This document shows positions 6,461 through 12,794 of a DNA stretch of 13,466 nucleotides, piece after piece; position 1 is the first letter of the stretch; every line of letters starts with the position of its first letter. The DNA is from Thermoplasmata archaeon (GTDB lineage Archaea > Thermoplasmatota > JAKEGO01): positions 1 through 13,466 of the forward strand of contig JAKEGO010000005.1 in the NCBI GenBank assembly GCA_022615805.1, given 5' to 3'. Below the pieces are notes generated by a model. It made no database searches, was not told the origin of the DNA, and saw only the letters and a list, made by a program, of their open reading frames with translations. Position numbers and translations under genes: made by a program.

Positions 6461-6947
6461 CGCTGGTCACCTCCGTCTGATCGGCGTCTTCACCGTCATC
6501 GCGGCACGTCCCCGGGCACTCCTCGAGCACGCCGTCCTCGTGGAACCTGTGGAAGGCGTCAAGCCACCTGGGACTGTTACGGGTCGAGATGAACTCGACG
6601 AAGCTTGTCAGCAGTTCCATCGTCCGCGGTTGGACGACGTGCTCGATCTTGCATGCCTCCTCGTCGGCCGTCGCTTCGTCCATCCCGAGGATGACCAGTA
6701 ACTCCCTCAGGACGGTGTGCTTCTCGGAAAGGGTCTCGGCCACGCGCATGCCCTCCGCGGTCAGGGTGACGCCGCTGTACTTCTCGTAGTTGACGAAGCC
6801 GTTGTCCGCAAGGCGCTGGAACATCTCTGTCGTAGCGGCGGGGCTCACCGCCATGAGCTCGGCCACGTCCGTGACCTTGGCGTATCCCTTGCGCGCCACC
6901 ACCGTGTGGATCGCCTCGAGATACTCCTCGTACCTCTGCGTGGACAT
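6453..6947 (-). CDS. DtxR/MntR-family metal-dependent transcription regulator
   Basis: From the ATG at 6947 the protein has 164 residues: an N-terminal winged helix (about 6-70, with VTDVAELMAVSPAATTEMFQRL as the HTH), then a helical dimerisation and metal domain. Numbering from this start coincides with B. subtilis MntR as I recall it, and the metal-ligand positions read E8, E11, H77, C99, E102 and H103. MntR has Glu at 99 and DtxR/IdeR has Cys at the matching place, so the site is MntR-like with a DtxR-like cysteine. Manganese, iron or another divalent metal cannot be chosen from sequence. The C-terminus adds a short acidic tail with EECPGTC and no SH3-like domain. A start at 7004 would add 19 residues, but the TATA box at 6968-6977 lies about 26 bases before 6947, indicating a leaderless message. 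It is the first gene of an operon and is probably autoregulated. Confidence 0.87.
   Translation of the reverse strand: MSTQRYEEYLEAIHTVVARKGYAKVTDVAELMAVSPAATTEMFQRLADNGFVNYEKYSGVTLTAEGMRVAETLSEKHTVLRELLVILGMDEATADEEACKIEHVVQPRTMELLTSFVEFISTRNSPRWLDAFHRFHEDGVLEECPGTCRDDGEDADQTEVTSDG
6467..6474 (-). promoter_or_regulatory. Strong Shine-Dalgarno site of the HPS-RraA gene
   Basis: On the minus strand this reads GGAGGTGA, a full match to the archaeal 16S anti-Shine-Dalgarno tail, six bases before the ATG at 6460. It lies inside the last codons of the regulator gene. It fixes the start and predicts efficient re-initiation within the operon. Confidence 0.75.
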
Positions 6948-6967
6948 CCCGGGCCTATCCGGCTCAT

Positions 6968-6977
6968 GCCTTAAACA
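6968..6977 (-). promoter_or_regulatory. TATA box of the DtxR-family operon
   Basis: The minus strand reads AAAAATGTTTAAGGCATG across this site. The TTTAAG core is centred about 26 bases before the ATG at 6947, so the message should be leaderless. The adjoining TTAAGGCA recurs at the aminotransferase promoter and resembles half of the bacterial MntR box (TGCCTTAA/TTAAGGCA), so the regulator may bind over its own TATA box. That last point is inference. Confidence 0.5.
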
Positions 6978-7304
6978 TTTTTGGGTGTCGGTGCTGCGTT
7001 GCACGTATCCGTTGACATCTGGCCGGGCGATCCACGAGATGACATCGATCAGAGGATCATTGCTGGCTCGATCTTCATCATGGACTGTGATCCGATGGCC
7101 AGATCATGCAACACCGCAGGTGTCGTGGATTCTCCGGGATCCGAATCGATCGGGCCCATGCACGGAGGTGGCGCCCTTCCATCGAGGACCTGGTGACGTG
7201 GCCGCGAGGAAACGCCCATCCGCGCAGGACGGGTCCCGTTCTGTACGACGTGCGGGCATAACGGGCGAGCGTTCTGGCCTGACCGGACAGCGTGGCGACC
7301 GGGG

Positions 7305-7320
7305 GAAAAGGATTAAGGCA
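7305..7320 (+). promoter_or_regulatory. Promoter of the aminotransferase gene
   Basis: GAAAAGGATTAAGGCA looks like an archaeal BRE/TATA unit (purine-rich block plus ATTAAG). A start site about 26 bases further on, near 7339, would leave a leader of about 64 bases carrying the hairpin at 7348-7387 and a Shine-Dalgarno site. The 8-mer TTAAGGCA at 7313-7320 is the inverse of that at 6967-6974 in the divergent promoter. Confidence 0.42.
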
Positions 7321-7347
7321 CGTGGGCGATTGCCGGGAGCTGGCCAT

Positions 7348-7387
7348 CCCGGGCCCGCCCGCCCCGGCGGCGGGACGTCGGGCCGGG
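7348..7387 (+). promoter_or_regulatory. GC-rich stem-loop in the aminotransferase leader
   Basis: GGCCCG (7352-7357) pairs with CGGGCC (7379-7384). Inside it CCCGCC (7358-7363) pairs with GGCGGG (7369-7374) around a five-base loop, with a four-base ACGT bulge, and CCC (7348-7350) can pair with GGG (7385-7387). The stem ends five bases before the Shine-Dalgarno site. It could control translation or transcript stability. GC-rich DNA makes such stems easily, so the call is cautious. Confidence 0.4.
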
Positions 7388-7391
7388 TCCA

Positions 7392-7398
7392 GAGGTGA
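7392..7398 (+). promoter_or_regulatory. Shine-Dalgarno site of the aminotransferase gene
   Basis: GAGGTGA lies four bases before the ATG at 7403. It selects this start over the frame's upstream codons (open from 7292), which would add a Gly/Ala/Pro/Arg-rich leader not found in the enzyme family. Confidence 0.6.
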
Positions 7399-7402
7399 GC
7401 CC

Positions 7403-8596
7403 ATGCGAAAATTCGAGGCATCGAGGCGGTCGCGCGAGATCGAGTATGCCATCAGGGACGTCGCCGTCCCCGCGGCCGAGCTCGAGCGACAGGGGCACCG
7501 CGTGCTGAAGCTGAACATCGGGGACCCCAACGCCTACGACTTCGATACGCCACAGCACATCAAGGATGCCTACATCGAGGCGCTGGAGGAGGGGCGCAAC
7601 GGCTACTCGCCGTCGTACGGCATACCGTCCCTCCTTGAGGCCATCGCGACGAGGGAACGGGGGCAGGGGTGCGACGTCTCCGCCGATGACGTCATAGTCG
7701 GAACGGGCGTCACCGAGGCCCTGCAGATGCTCTTCGGCGCGGCGGTCAGCCCCGGCGACGAGGTGCTGGTCCCCGGCCCAACGTACCCGCCCTACATCTC
7801 GTACGTCAGGTTCTTCGACGGCGTCCCGGTCACCTACAGGACCGCCGAGGAGGACGGATGGCAGCCCGACCTGGATGACCTCCGCTCGAGGATAACGGAC
7901 AGGACCAAGGCCATCTGCATCATCAACCCGAACAATCCGACCGGCGCTCTCTATGAGGGGGACACCCTAAGGGCGATCGCCGACATCGCGGGCGAGCACG
8001 ACCTCTTCCTGGTATCCGACGAGATCTACGACAGGATGACCTACGAGAGGGAACTGACGCCGACCGCCCGGGCGAGCGGCGACGTGCCGCTCGTCGTCCT
8101 GAACGGCATCTCGAAGGTCTACCTCGCGCCGGGCTGGCGCGTCGGGTACATGGCCTTCCGCGACCCGGACGGGCGCCTCGACGCCGTCAAGGACGGCGTC
8201 CAAAGGCAGGCGCGCGCCAGGTTATGCCCGTCCCATCCGGCCCAGGTCGCCTTCCAGGCGGCGCTCGAGGGGCCGCAGGGCCACATCGCCGCCGTCAACG
8301 CCACCCTGAGGGAGAGGCGCGACCTCGCCCTGGAGCGCATCGACGCCATCGAAGGGCTCTCCTCCGCGAGGCCGGGCGGCGCGTTCTACATGTTCCCCCG
8401 CATCGAGGACACCGCGCTGCAGGACGACAAGGCCTTCGTTCTCGACCTGCTGTGCCGGAAGCACGTCCTCCTGGTCCACGGCTCCGGCTTCTGCCCCGTG
8501 TTCGGCAGGGGCCACTTCCGGATGGTCTTCCTCCCGCCAAGGGAGGTCATCAACGAGGCTTTCGACCGGATCGAGGAGTACTTCAGGGAGCGGTGA
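7403..8596 (+). CDS. Alanine aminotransferase (PLP-dependent, fold type I)
   Basis: The 397-residue enzyme matches the archaeal alanine aminotransferase from Pyrococcus as I recall it: EYAIRDV at 14-20, LNIGDPN (37-43), NGYSPSYGIP (66-75), VPGPTYPPY (123-131), NPNNPTGALY (175-184), SDEIYDRMTYE (205-215, Asp206 contacting the PLP nitrogen), NGISKVYLAPGWRVGYM (234-250, Lys238 binding PLP) and VHGSGF plus FRMVFLPP near the C-terminus. It would interconvert alanine and 2-oxoglutarate with pyruvate and glutamate in the cytoplasm. Related aspartate or valine specificities cannot be excluded. It appears to be transcribed alone from the promoter near 7310. The next plus-strand gene, 110 bp on, has its own TATA box. 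Confidence 0.88.
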   Translation: MRKFEASRRSREIEYAIRDVAVPAAELERQGHRVLKLNIGDPNAYDFDTPQHIKDAYIEALEEGRNGYSPSYGIPSLLEAIATRERGQGCDVSADDVIVGTGVTEALQMLFGAAVSPGDEVLVPGPTYPPYISYVRFFDGVPVTYRTAEEDGWQPDLDDLRSRITDRTKAICIINPNNPTGALYEGDTLRAIADIAGEHDLFLVSDEIYDRMTYERELTPTARASGDVPLVVLNGISKVYLAPGWRVGYMAFRDPDGRLDAVKDGVQRQARARLCPSHPAQVAFQAALEGPQGHIAAVNATLRERRDLALERIDAIEGLSSARPGGAFYMFPRIEDTALQDDKAFVLDLLCRKHVLLVHGSGFCPVFGRGHFRMVFLPPREVINEAFDRIEEYFRER

Positions 8597-8670
8597 GCGG
8601 AGCGGCCCGGGGGCAGGCCCGAGTACGTCGGTCACATGTCCTGTCCGGACCGATATGGGATGCTTGTAGC

Positions 8671-8680
8671 GATAAACGTA
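8671..8680 (+). promoter_or_regulatory. TATA box of the surface-protein gene
   Basis: GATAAACGTA is the only AT-rich element in the 110-bp gap after the aminotransferase. It is centred about 31 bases before the ATG at 8707 and only about 8 before an in-frame ATG at 8683. A transcript from it could include the second ATG but not the first, so it helps decide the start. Confidence 0.45.
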
Positions 8681-8706
8681 ATATGCCTGCATCCGTTCCA
8701 TGCATC

Positions 8707-10494
8707 ATGCTCGCGAGGACCGCCGCAGTCACCGCCCTTCTCACACTTCTGCTGCTGATGCTGGTACCCGCCTTGACCTCCGCCACCATCGTCAACGTGA
8801 CGAAGGAGTTCATGGTACTCGAGATACCCGACTCCCGCCAGGAGGGGTTCGAGCCGCACGTGCTCGCGGGACCCAGCGTCGACGGCGAGGAGTGGCTCTA
8901 CGTCGACTCGCCAACGGGACTGGGCAACGCAGACGGCCAGGGCGGGAACCTGTGGATATCGAAGGACCACGGCGATTCCTGGGACTGGTACGACAAGGAC
9001 ATGGCGACCGGGACGGGGCGTTCCGGGGACTCCTACACGGCAGTCAACTCGGACGGCGTCATCTACTACACGGACCTGTACCTGAGCACCGCCTCCGTCG
9101 ACTGGTCCCTGGACGGTGGCGAGACGTGGATACAGAACCCGTTCGCGTCGTTCTACCCCGTCGTCGACCGGCAATGGCTCATGATCGGCCCCGACGGCTC
9201 CGGAGGGCAGTTGCTCTACTTCTCGTACAACGAGCTGGCCACGGGCCTCATGATGGTGAAGTCGAGGATGCTCGCCAACGGCGCAATCGACTGGCAGCCG
9301 TGCAACGGCGGCCTGCCGATAACCTCCGACGTGGGATCGAGGGACAACTACGCCGTCGACCAGGAGAACGGCAACATCTATCACTCGAACTGGCAGAGCG
9401 ACGGCATCCACGTCTACATCTCGACGGACCTCGGCGAGAGCTTCACCGATTCCACCGTCGAATCGGGCACCGCGCACGCGGCCGCCCAGAACACCTTCAT
9501 GATGATCGACGTCGACACCGCGGGGAACGTCTACCTCATGTGGTCGTCGAGGGAGCACATCATGCTCGCCGTGAGCGAGGACGAGGGGGACACCTGGGAC
9601 GTCAGACATGTCACGGACAGCCCGGGGACTAGGGTCTTCCCGTGGATCGTCGCCGGCGACGAGGGGCGCATCGCCATGGCGTGGTACGAGACCAACGACA
9701 CGGGGAACCCCAACAACCTCGACGACAGCTGGTGGGACTTCCTGGTGGCGATATCCATCGACGCCCTTGAGCCCGACCCGCTCTACGAGGTCGTCAACCT
9801 GGACCCATACGCCCACTATGGCTCGGTCAGGACGTCGGGGCTCGACGGGGACGACGGGAACGAGCCCGACCGCGACCTCGGGGACTACATCGGAATCGAC
9901 GTGGACATGTACGGACGCGCCATCGTGGTGTGGGGACACGACGGCGACGACGGCGTGAACTCTCGGCAACTGCCGATAATGTTCGCAAGGCAGGAGGAGG
10001 GGCCGTACCTCTTCGACAACTCCCTCAGGGCGAACTTCACCGCGGTCGCCAGGGGACTGAGGGTCGAGGTGGACGCCTCGGCCTCGCAGGAGCAGAGCCT
10101 CACCACCATCGTCAACTACACATGGGATTGGGGCGACGGGCTCGAGGGCGAGGGTGTCGTGGCGAGGCACGATTATTCGAAGGGTGGCAGGTACACGATC
10201 TCACTGACGGTGACCGACGAGGACGGATACTCCTCCTCGACGGGTCTCACGATCACCGTGAAGGAGAAGGACGACGACGGGTTCCCGTGGGAGGCTGTGT
10301 CGATCGGCGCGTTCGTCCTCATCGCCGCCATCGGCGCGGTGATGCTCCTCCGGATGGCGGGACGGAAGCCCGAGGGGGGCGAGGTCGTCGAGGTCGCCAC
10401 GGTCGTGGAGGAGGAGGTCCCCGCGGGAGAGCCGGTCGCCGGGCCTCCCGAGGGTGCGGGGGAGCAGCCGCCGCCCTCTGACGGTGGGGGATAA
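8707..10494 (+). CDS. Secreted, membrane-anchored Asp-box beta-propeller protein with PKD domain
   Basis: The 595-residue product starts with a typical signal peptide (basic LAR, a leucine-rich core to about residue 22, then LTSA). The body (about 30-435) carries four Asp-box/BNR motifs of the form S-x-D-x-G-x-[ST]-[WF]: residues 85-92, 134-141, 239-246 and 290-297. This indicates a sialidase-like beta propeller, but I see no sialidase active-site set, so catalysis is not claimed. A PKD domain follows (about 440-519, with YTWDWGDG at 471-478 and YTISLTVTDEDG at 496-507). A transmembrane helix (529-550) with a trailing RKP and an acidic Pro/Gly-rich tail come last, so most of the protein faces outside. 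Role: cell-surface binding or adhesion, or glycan recognition (inference). The ATG at 8707 gives a clean signal peptide and fits the promoter; 8683 is the alternative. It ends 19 bp from the convergent transporter. Confidence 0.82.
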   Translation: MLARTAAVTALLTLLLLMLVPALTSATIVNVTKEFMVLEIPDSRQEGFEPHVLAGPSVDGEEWLYVDSPTGLGNADGQGGNLWISKDHGDSWDWYDKDMATGTGRSGDSYTAVNSDGVIYYTDLYLSTASVDWSLDGGETWIQNPFASFYPVVDRQWLMIGPDGSGGQLLYFSYNELATGLMMVKSRMLANGAIDWQPCNGGLPITSDVGSRDNYAVDQENGNIYHSNWQSDGIHVYISTDLGESFTDSTVESGTAHAAAQNTFMMIDVDTAGNVYLMWSSREHIMLAVSEDEGDTWDVRHVTDSPGTRVFPWIVAGDEGRIAMAWYETNDTGNPNNLDDSWWDFLVAISIDALEPDPLYEVVNLDPYAHYGSVRTSGLDGDDGNEPDRDLGDYIGIDVDMYGRAIVVWGHDGDDGVNSRQLPIMFARQEEGPYLFDNSLRANFTAVARGLRVEVDASASQEQSLTTIVNYTWDWGDGLEGEGVVARHDYSKGGRYTISLTVTDEDGYSSSTGLTITVKEKDDDGFPWEAVSIGAFVLIAAIGAVMLLRMAGRKPEGGEVVEVATVVEEEVPAGEPVAGPPEGAGEQPPPSDGGG

Positions 10495-10513
10495 GCCCCG
10501 CGGCCAACGAGCA

Positions 10514-12091
10514 TCACGGCACGGGGAGGAACCAGACGAAGCCCAGAATGACGACCATCGCGCACATGGCCACGATGAGGCCGTTCTTTACCATGAACGC
10601 CTTCGGCATCTTCCCCGTCGCGTAGACCATGGCCGACGAGGGCGTCCCGTAGGGCGTTATGAAGGCCAGCGATGCGGCGAATACGATGGCCATCACGAAG
10701 GGCACGGGGTTCATGTCGAGGGCGTATGCCGTCTCGATGGCGATCGGGGTGAGCATCGCCGCCGTGGCGCTGTTGGACAGGAAGTTCGTCATGGCCATGG
10801 AGATGAGCATGAGGAGGAAGAGGATGGCGATGACGGGGAGTGCGGACTCCTGAGATGCGAGCCATGAACCGATGCGGGCCGCGGTGCCGGATTCCAGCAT
10901 CGCCTCCCCGAGGAGGATGCCCCCGCCGAGGAGGAAGATGAGCTCCCACTGCACGGTCGTAACGTCCTTCATATCGAGGAGGCCGAGGCCGAACATCACG
11001 AGCACGGACAGGATCGAGACGATCGCGGCGCTCGATATGGATGGCGACAGACCCAGCCACACCTCCGTCTGGCTCCCGAGGAACCAGAGGAATATCGTCC
11101 CACCGAAGACCCATACCACCATCTTCTGGCTCGCGGTCATCGGGCCCTCTGCTTCCATCTGCTCGACGACAGAGGTGATGTCCAGGGTGATGTCGGGGGA
11201 CGGGTAGCGGGTGCGCAGGATGAGGAACGTCATCGCCATAGAGGTCGCGAAGATGGGGAGGCCGTAGTACGCGTGCTGGGCGAAACCGAAGCCGACCTCG
11301 TTCTCGAGCGCCGCCGCGCCGATCATGTTGGGTGTTCCGCCGGTGAGCATCGCCATCCCCCCGATCGCCGTGCTCATGGTGACCCCGAGGAGGACCTTGC
11401 GCTTGAAGTTGACGTAATCGTCCGGGACCGAGGAGAGTATCGTGAGGACGATGGGGAGCGTCATGGCGATGGCCACGGTGTTCGACATCCACATGCTGAT
11501 GAAACCGGTGGCGAACATGATGATGGCCACGAGCCTGTCGATCCTCCCCCGCGACATGATGATCATGCGGTAGGCGAGCCTGCGGTCCAGGCCGTGCTTG
11601 CTCATCGCCTGGCCGAGGACCAGGCCCCCGAGCAGCATGAAGATGACCGGGTGGGAGAAGGGCGCGAAGGCCTCGTCCGGCGGGAAGATGCCGAGCAGGG
11701 TGATGGGCAGGGGGATCATGAGCCCTGTTATGTATATCGGGAAGACCTCGAGCATCCAGCAGGCCGCCGCGAAGACGAAGACCGCCATCGTCCGGCGGAT
11801 CATCTCCGGATGGCCTGTCAGCAGGAGGTAAGCGGCCGCTGCGGCCGCGAGGCTGAAGAAGAAGTTCCTTCGGGAGTACAGGAACCTGTGGAGCCGCACC
11901 GGCATCGTCGGCGCGACCCACGCGAGGGGGCGGACCTCGGGGTCCCACAGGCGACCGTCCGGCGTCCGCTTCAGGCGTTTCCACTGGGGCCCGCCCTTTA
12001 CCCCCGGAGGGATCATCACACGGACTGTCCGAGTCCCAGACGCACTCCGCTCCCTTCGCCGCTCTTCGGCGCGACCATCCCTGTCTGGCAT
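10514..12091 (-). CDS. SLC13/DASS-family anion transporter (dicarboxylate or sulfate symporter)
   Basis: This polytopic membrane protein has 525 residues from the ATG at 12091. After a charged N-terminal tail (about 75 residues) come about ten or more hydrophobic segments in two repeats. Family markers are the first sodium/substrate motif SNT (203-205, in SMWMSNTVAIAM), GGTPN (251-255), the second-repeat motif SNSATAAMLTPI (439-450) and TPYGTPSSAMVY (479-490) near the end. DASS proteins usually couple sodium to uptake of succinate, citrate or sulfate. The second motif reads SNS, not the common SNT. Substrate cannot be told from sequence. The start is uncertain. The TATA box at 12148-12154 puts transcription near 12125, so ATG 12091 is the first usable start, but codon bias strengthens only after an ATG at 12016 (500 residues). 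Neither has a clear ribosome site. The frame is open to 12250, upstream of the promoter. Confidence 0.83.
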   Translation of the reverse strand: MPDRDGRAEERRRERSASGTRTVRVMIPPGVKGGPQWKRLKRTPDGRLWDPEVRPLAWVAPTMPVRLHRFLYSRRNFFFSLAAAAAAYLLLTGHPEMIRRTMAVFVFAAACWMLEVFPIYITGLMIPLPITLLGIFPPDEAFAPFSHPVIFMLLGGLVLGQAMSKHGLDRRLAYRMIIMSRGRIDRLVAIIMFATGFISMWMSNTVAIAMTLPIVLTILSSVPDDYVNFKRKVLLGVTMSTAIGGMAMLTGGTPNMIGAAALENEVGFGFAQHAYYGLPIFATSMAMTFLILRTRYPSPDITLDITSVVEQMEAEGPMTASQKMVVWVFGGTIFLWFLGSQTEVWLGLSPSISSAAIVSILSVLVMFGLGLLDMKDVTTVQWELIFLLGGGILLGEAMLESGTAARIGSWLASQESALPVIAILFLLMLISMAMTNFLSNSATAAMLTPIAIETAYALDMNPVPFVMAIVFAASLAFITPYGTPSSAMVYATGKMPKAFMVKNGLIVAMCAMVVILGFVWFLPVP

Positions 12092-12147
12092 CACATCAGA
12101 CGGCCGTGCGAGGCGCCGGCCGCCGGCCAGGCGTAGGCACTTGTGGG

Positions 12148-12154
12148 ATATATA
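12148..12154 (-). promoter_or_regulatory. TATA box of the transporter gene
   Basis: The minus strand reads GTATATATCC, the best TATA box in the window. Transcription should begin near 12125, giving a leader of about 34 bases to the ATG at 12091 and excluding the upstream in-frame ATGs at 12250, 12202 and 12157. Confidence 0.62.
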
Positions 12155-12191
12155 CATGTGGATGACGGACAATCCGCGGTCGATCCACACG

Positions 12192-12200
12192 AAAAAAAAA
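12192..12200 (-). terminator. Oligo-T tract, possible terminator
   Basis: Nine consecutive T on the minus strand form the longest homopolymer in the window. T-runs without a stem are the common archaeal termination signal. It would stop minus-strand transcripts coming from the 12795-13307 gene and its remnant before the transporter promoter, about 40 bases downstream. No hairpin precedes it closely. Confidence 0.4.
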
Positions 12201-12540
12201 GCCATCACGGACACGGTTGCATTCCAACACGCGGGGGCGATCAAGCGCACTTTTTCGTAGATCGTTCCTTGTTCCTTTTCATAGTACCGACGTTAGAATA
12301 AGTATGGGAAAAGGGACCATTCATCCGATGGACGTAGATGTGTGGGCGAATGAGCCTGCCCTGCGTGATCCCTCCTTGACCCGCGGGGTGGAGCCTCGTT
12401 CTTGACCTGGAGAATTGATCATGGATACGATTCCTAGGCTGATCGATGGATCGTTCGCCTACGGTTCGCCCTCACCCCCAAGACCCTTCTGGGAGCATGT
12501 TATCGCTCAACGGTGCGGGTGTCCCCATGGCCGTTCGTGG

Positions 12541-12551
12541 ACGGTTACCGT
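12541..12551. repeat. Short perfect dyad
   Basis: ACGGT-T-ACCGT is a perfect five-base inverted repeat around one central base. It lies five bases from the larger palindrome at 12556-12569. Together they resemble an operator cluster, but no promoter is clearly attached. Confidence 0.35.
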
Positions 12552-12555
12552 TCCT

Positions 12556-12569
12556 CGATACGCGTATCG
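12556..12569. repeat. Perfect 14-bp palindrome
   Basis: CGATACGCGTATCG is fully self-complementary. A 14-base perfect palindrome is rare by chance in a window this size. It lies directly beyond the 3' edge of the gene remnant (minus-strand sense). It may be a protein-binding site, a recombination relic or chance. Confidence 0.5.
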
Positions 12570-12578
12570 CATACCGGC

Positions 12579-12638
12579 CCAGGCGAATGGCATCACGACG
12601 AAGACCTTCATGATGACCAGCACGCCGCCGTGGATCAT
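12579..12638 (-). pseudogene. Remnant copy of the 3' end of the 12795-13307 membrane-protein gene
   Basis: The minus strand encodes MIHGGVLVIMKVFVVMPFAW, which aligns with MVHGGALIIIMTLFVMMLFAW at residues 147-167 of the neighbouring protein. With one single-codon gap, 13 of 20 positions are identical and most others conservative, and the DNA aligns too. The frame continues past the site where the intact gene stops (43 codons from the ATG at 12638 to a stop at 12507-12509) and is open upstream to a GTG at 12782. That upstream part shows no likeness to the rest of the neighbour. The best reading is a decayed tandem paralogue keeping its last transmembrane helix. A functional small single-helix protein is possible but has no ribosome site. 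Confidence 0.55.
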
Positions 12639-12680
12639 TAATTGAGCTCTTCGGCATCTGGCCTCGGTGGCTGCCAGACA

Positions 12681-12716
12681 CCTCGCGATGCCAGGACGCT
12701 GCCGGACATCGCGAGG
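12681..12716. repeat. 10-bp inverted repeat with 16-base spacer
   Basis: CCTCGCGATG (12681-12690) and CATCGCGAGG (12707-12716) are perfect inverse copies around a 16-base spacer. A smaller stem, CTGGC/GCCAG (12658-12662 and 12673-12677), lies just to its left. On the minus strand the structure follows the 12795-13307 gene, so it could protect or end that message. No T-run follows it directly. Confidence 0.5.
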
Positions 12717-12778
12717 CACGCCCATCGACCGCCAGCTCCATCGCTCCGTGCAGATGGGATCGCCGCCTCGGACCGGCG

Positions 12779-12786
12779 TCACCTCC
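12779..12786 (-). promoter_or_regulatory. Orphan Shine-Dalgarno-like site
   Basis: The minus strand reads GGAGGTGA nine bases after the membrane-protein stop codon. No ATG, GTG or TTG lies at a usable distance beyond it. It may be the ribosome site of a lost second cistron, of which the remnant at 12579-12638 is the tail. Confidence 0.35.
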
Positions 12787-12794
12787 CGTCTCTT

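Larger units (their letters stand above)
6948..7402. other. Divergent intergenic region (455 bp), no gene
   Basis: This stretch separates the minus-strand regulator operon from the plus-strand aminotransferase. It is visibly less GC-rich than its neighbours over 6965-7160. The open frames crossing it (for example a TTG-started 71-codon frame at 6981-7196) lack the G/C-ending codons of real genes here. It contains two promoters in opposite orientation that share the 8-mer TTAAGGCA, and a strong hairpin before the aminotransferase ribosome site. Nothing else is supported. Confidence 0.6.
12251..12794. other. Gene-poor region with palindromes and a gene remnant
   Basis: There is no intact gene with the genome's codon bias in these 544 bp. 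From 12250 to 12310 the sequence is unusually AT-rich. A plus-strand frame at 12421-12645 has GGAG eight bases before its ATG, but its predicted protein is low in bias and is antisense to the remnant at 12579-12638. Distinct contents are ACGGT-T-ACCGT (12541-12551), a 14-bp palindrome (12556-12569), the remnant, a 10-bp inverted repeat (12681-12716) and an unused ribosome site (12779-12786). Confidence 0.55.

Noticed and set aside
5138..6592. 484-codon plus-strand open frame opposite the HPS-RraA gene
   Set aside because: Shadow of a gene whose both domains are clearly recognisable on the other strand.
6981..7196. 71-codon plus-strand frame in the divergent intergenic region
   Set aside because: TTG start, no ribosome site, poor codon bias, and it begins inside the regulator's promoter.
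8632..10170. 512-codon minus-strand open frame opposite the surface protein
   Set aside because: Val/Arg/Asp/His-rich shadow. The plus strand encodes a signal peptide, Asp boxes and a PKD domain.
10495..10513. Possible bidirectional terminator between the convergent surface-protein and transporter genes
   Set aside because: Only a loose CCCCG/CGGGG pairing and no T-run on either strand.
12421..12645. 74-codon plus-strand frame with GGAG eight bases before its ATG
   Set aside because: Weak codon bias, no motif, and its 3' third is antisense to the gene remnant at 12579-12638. Kept only as a low-probability small gene.
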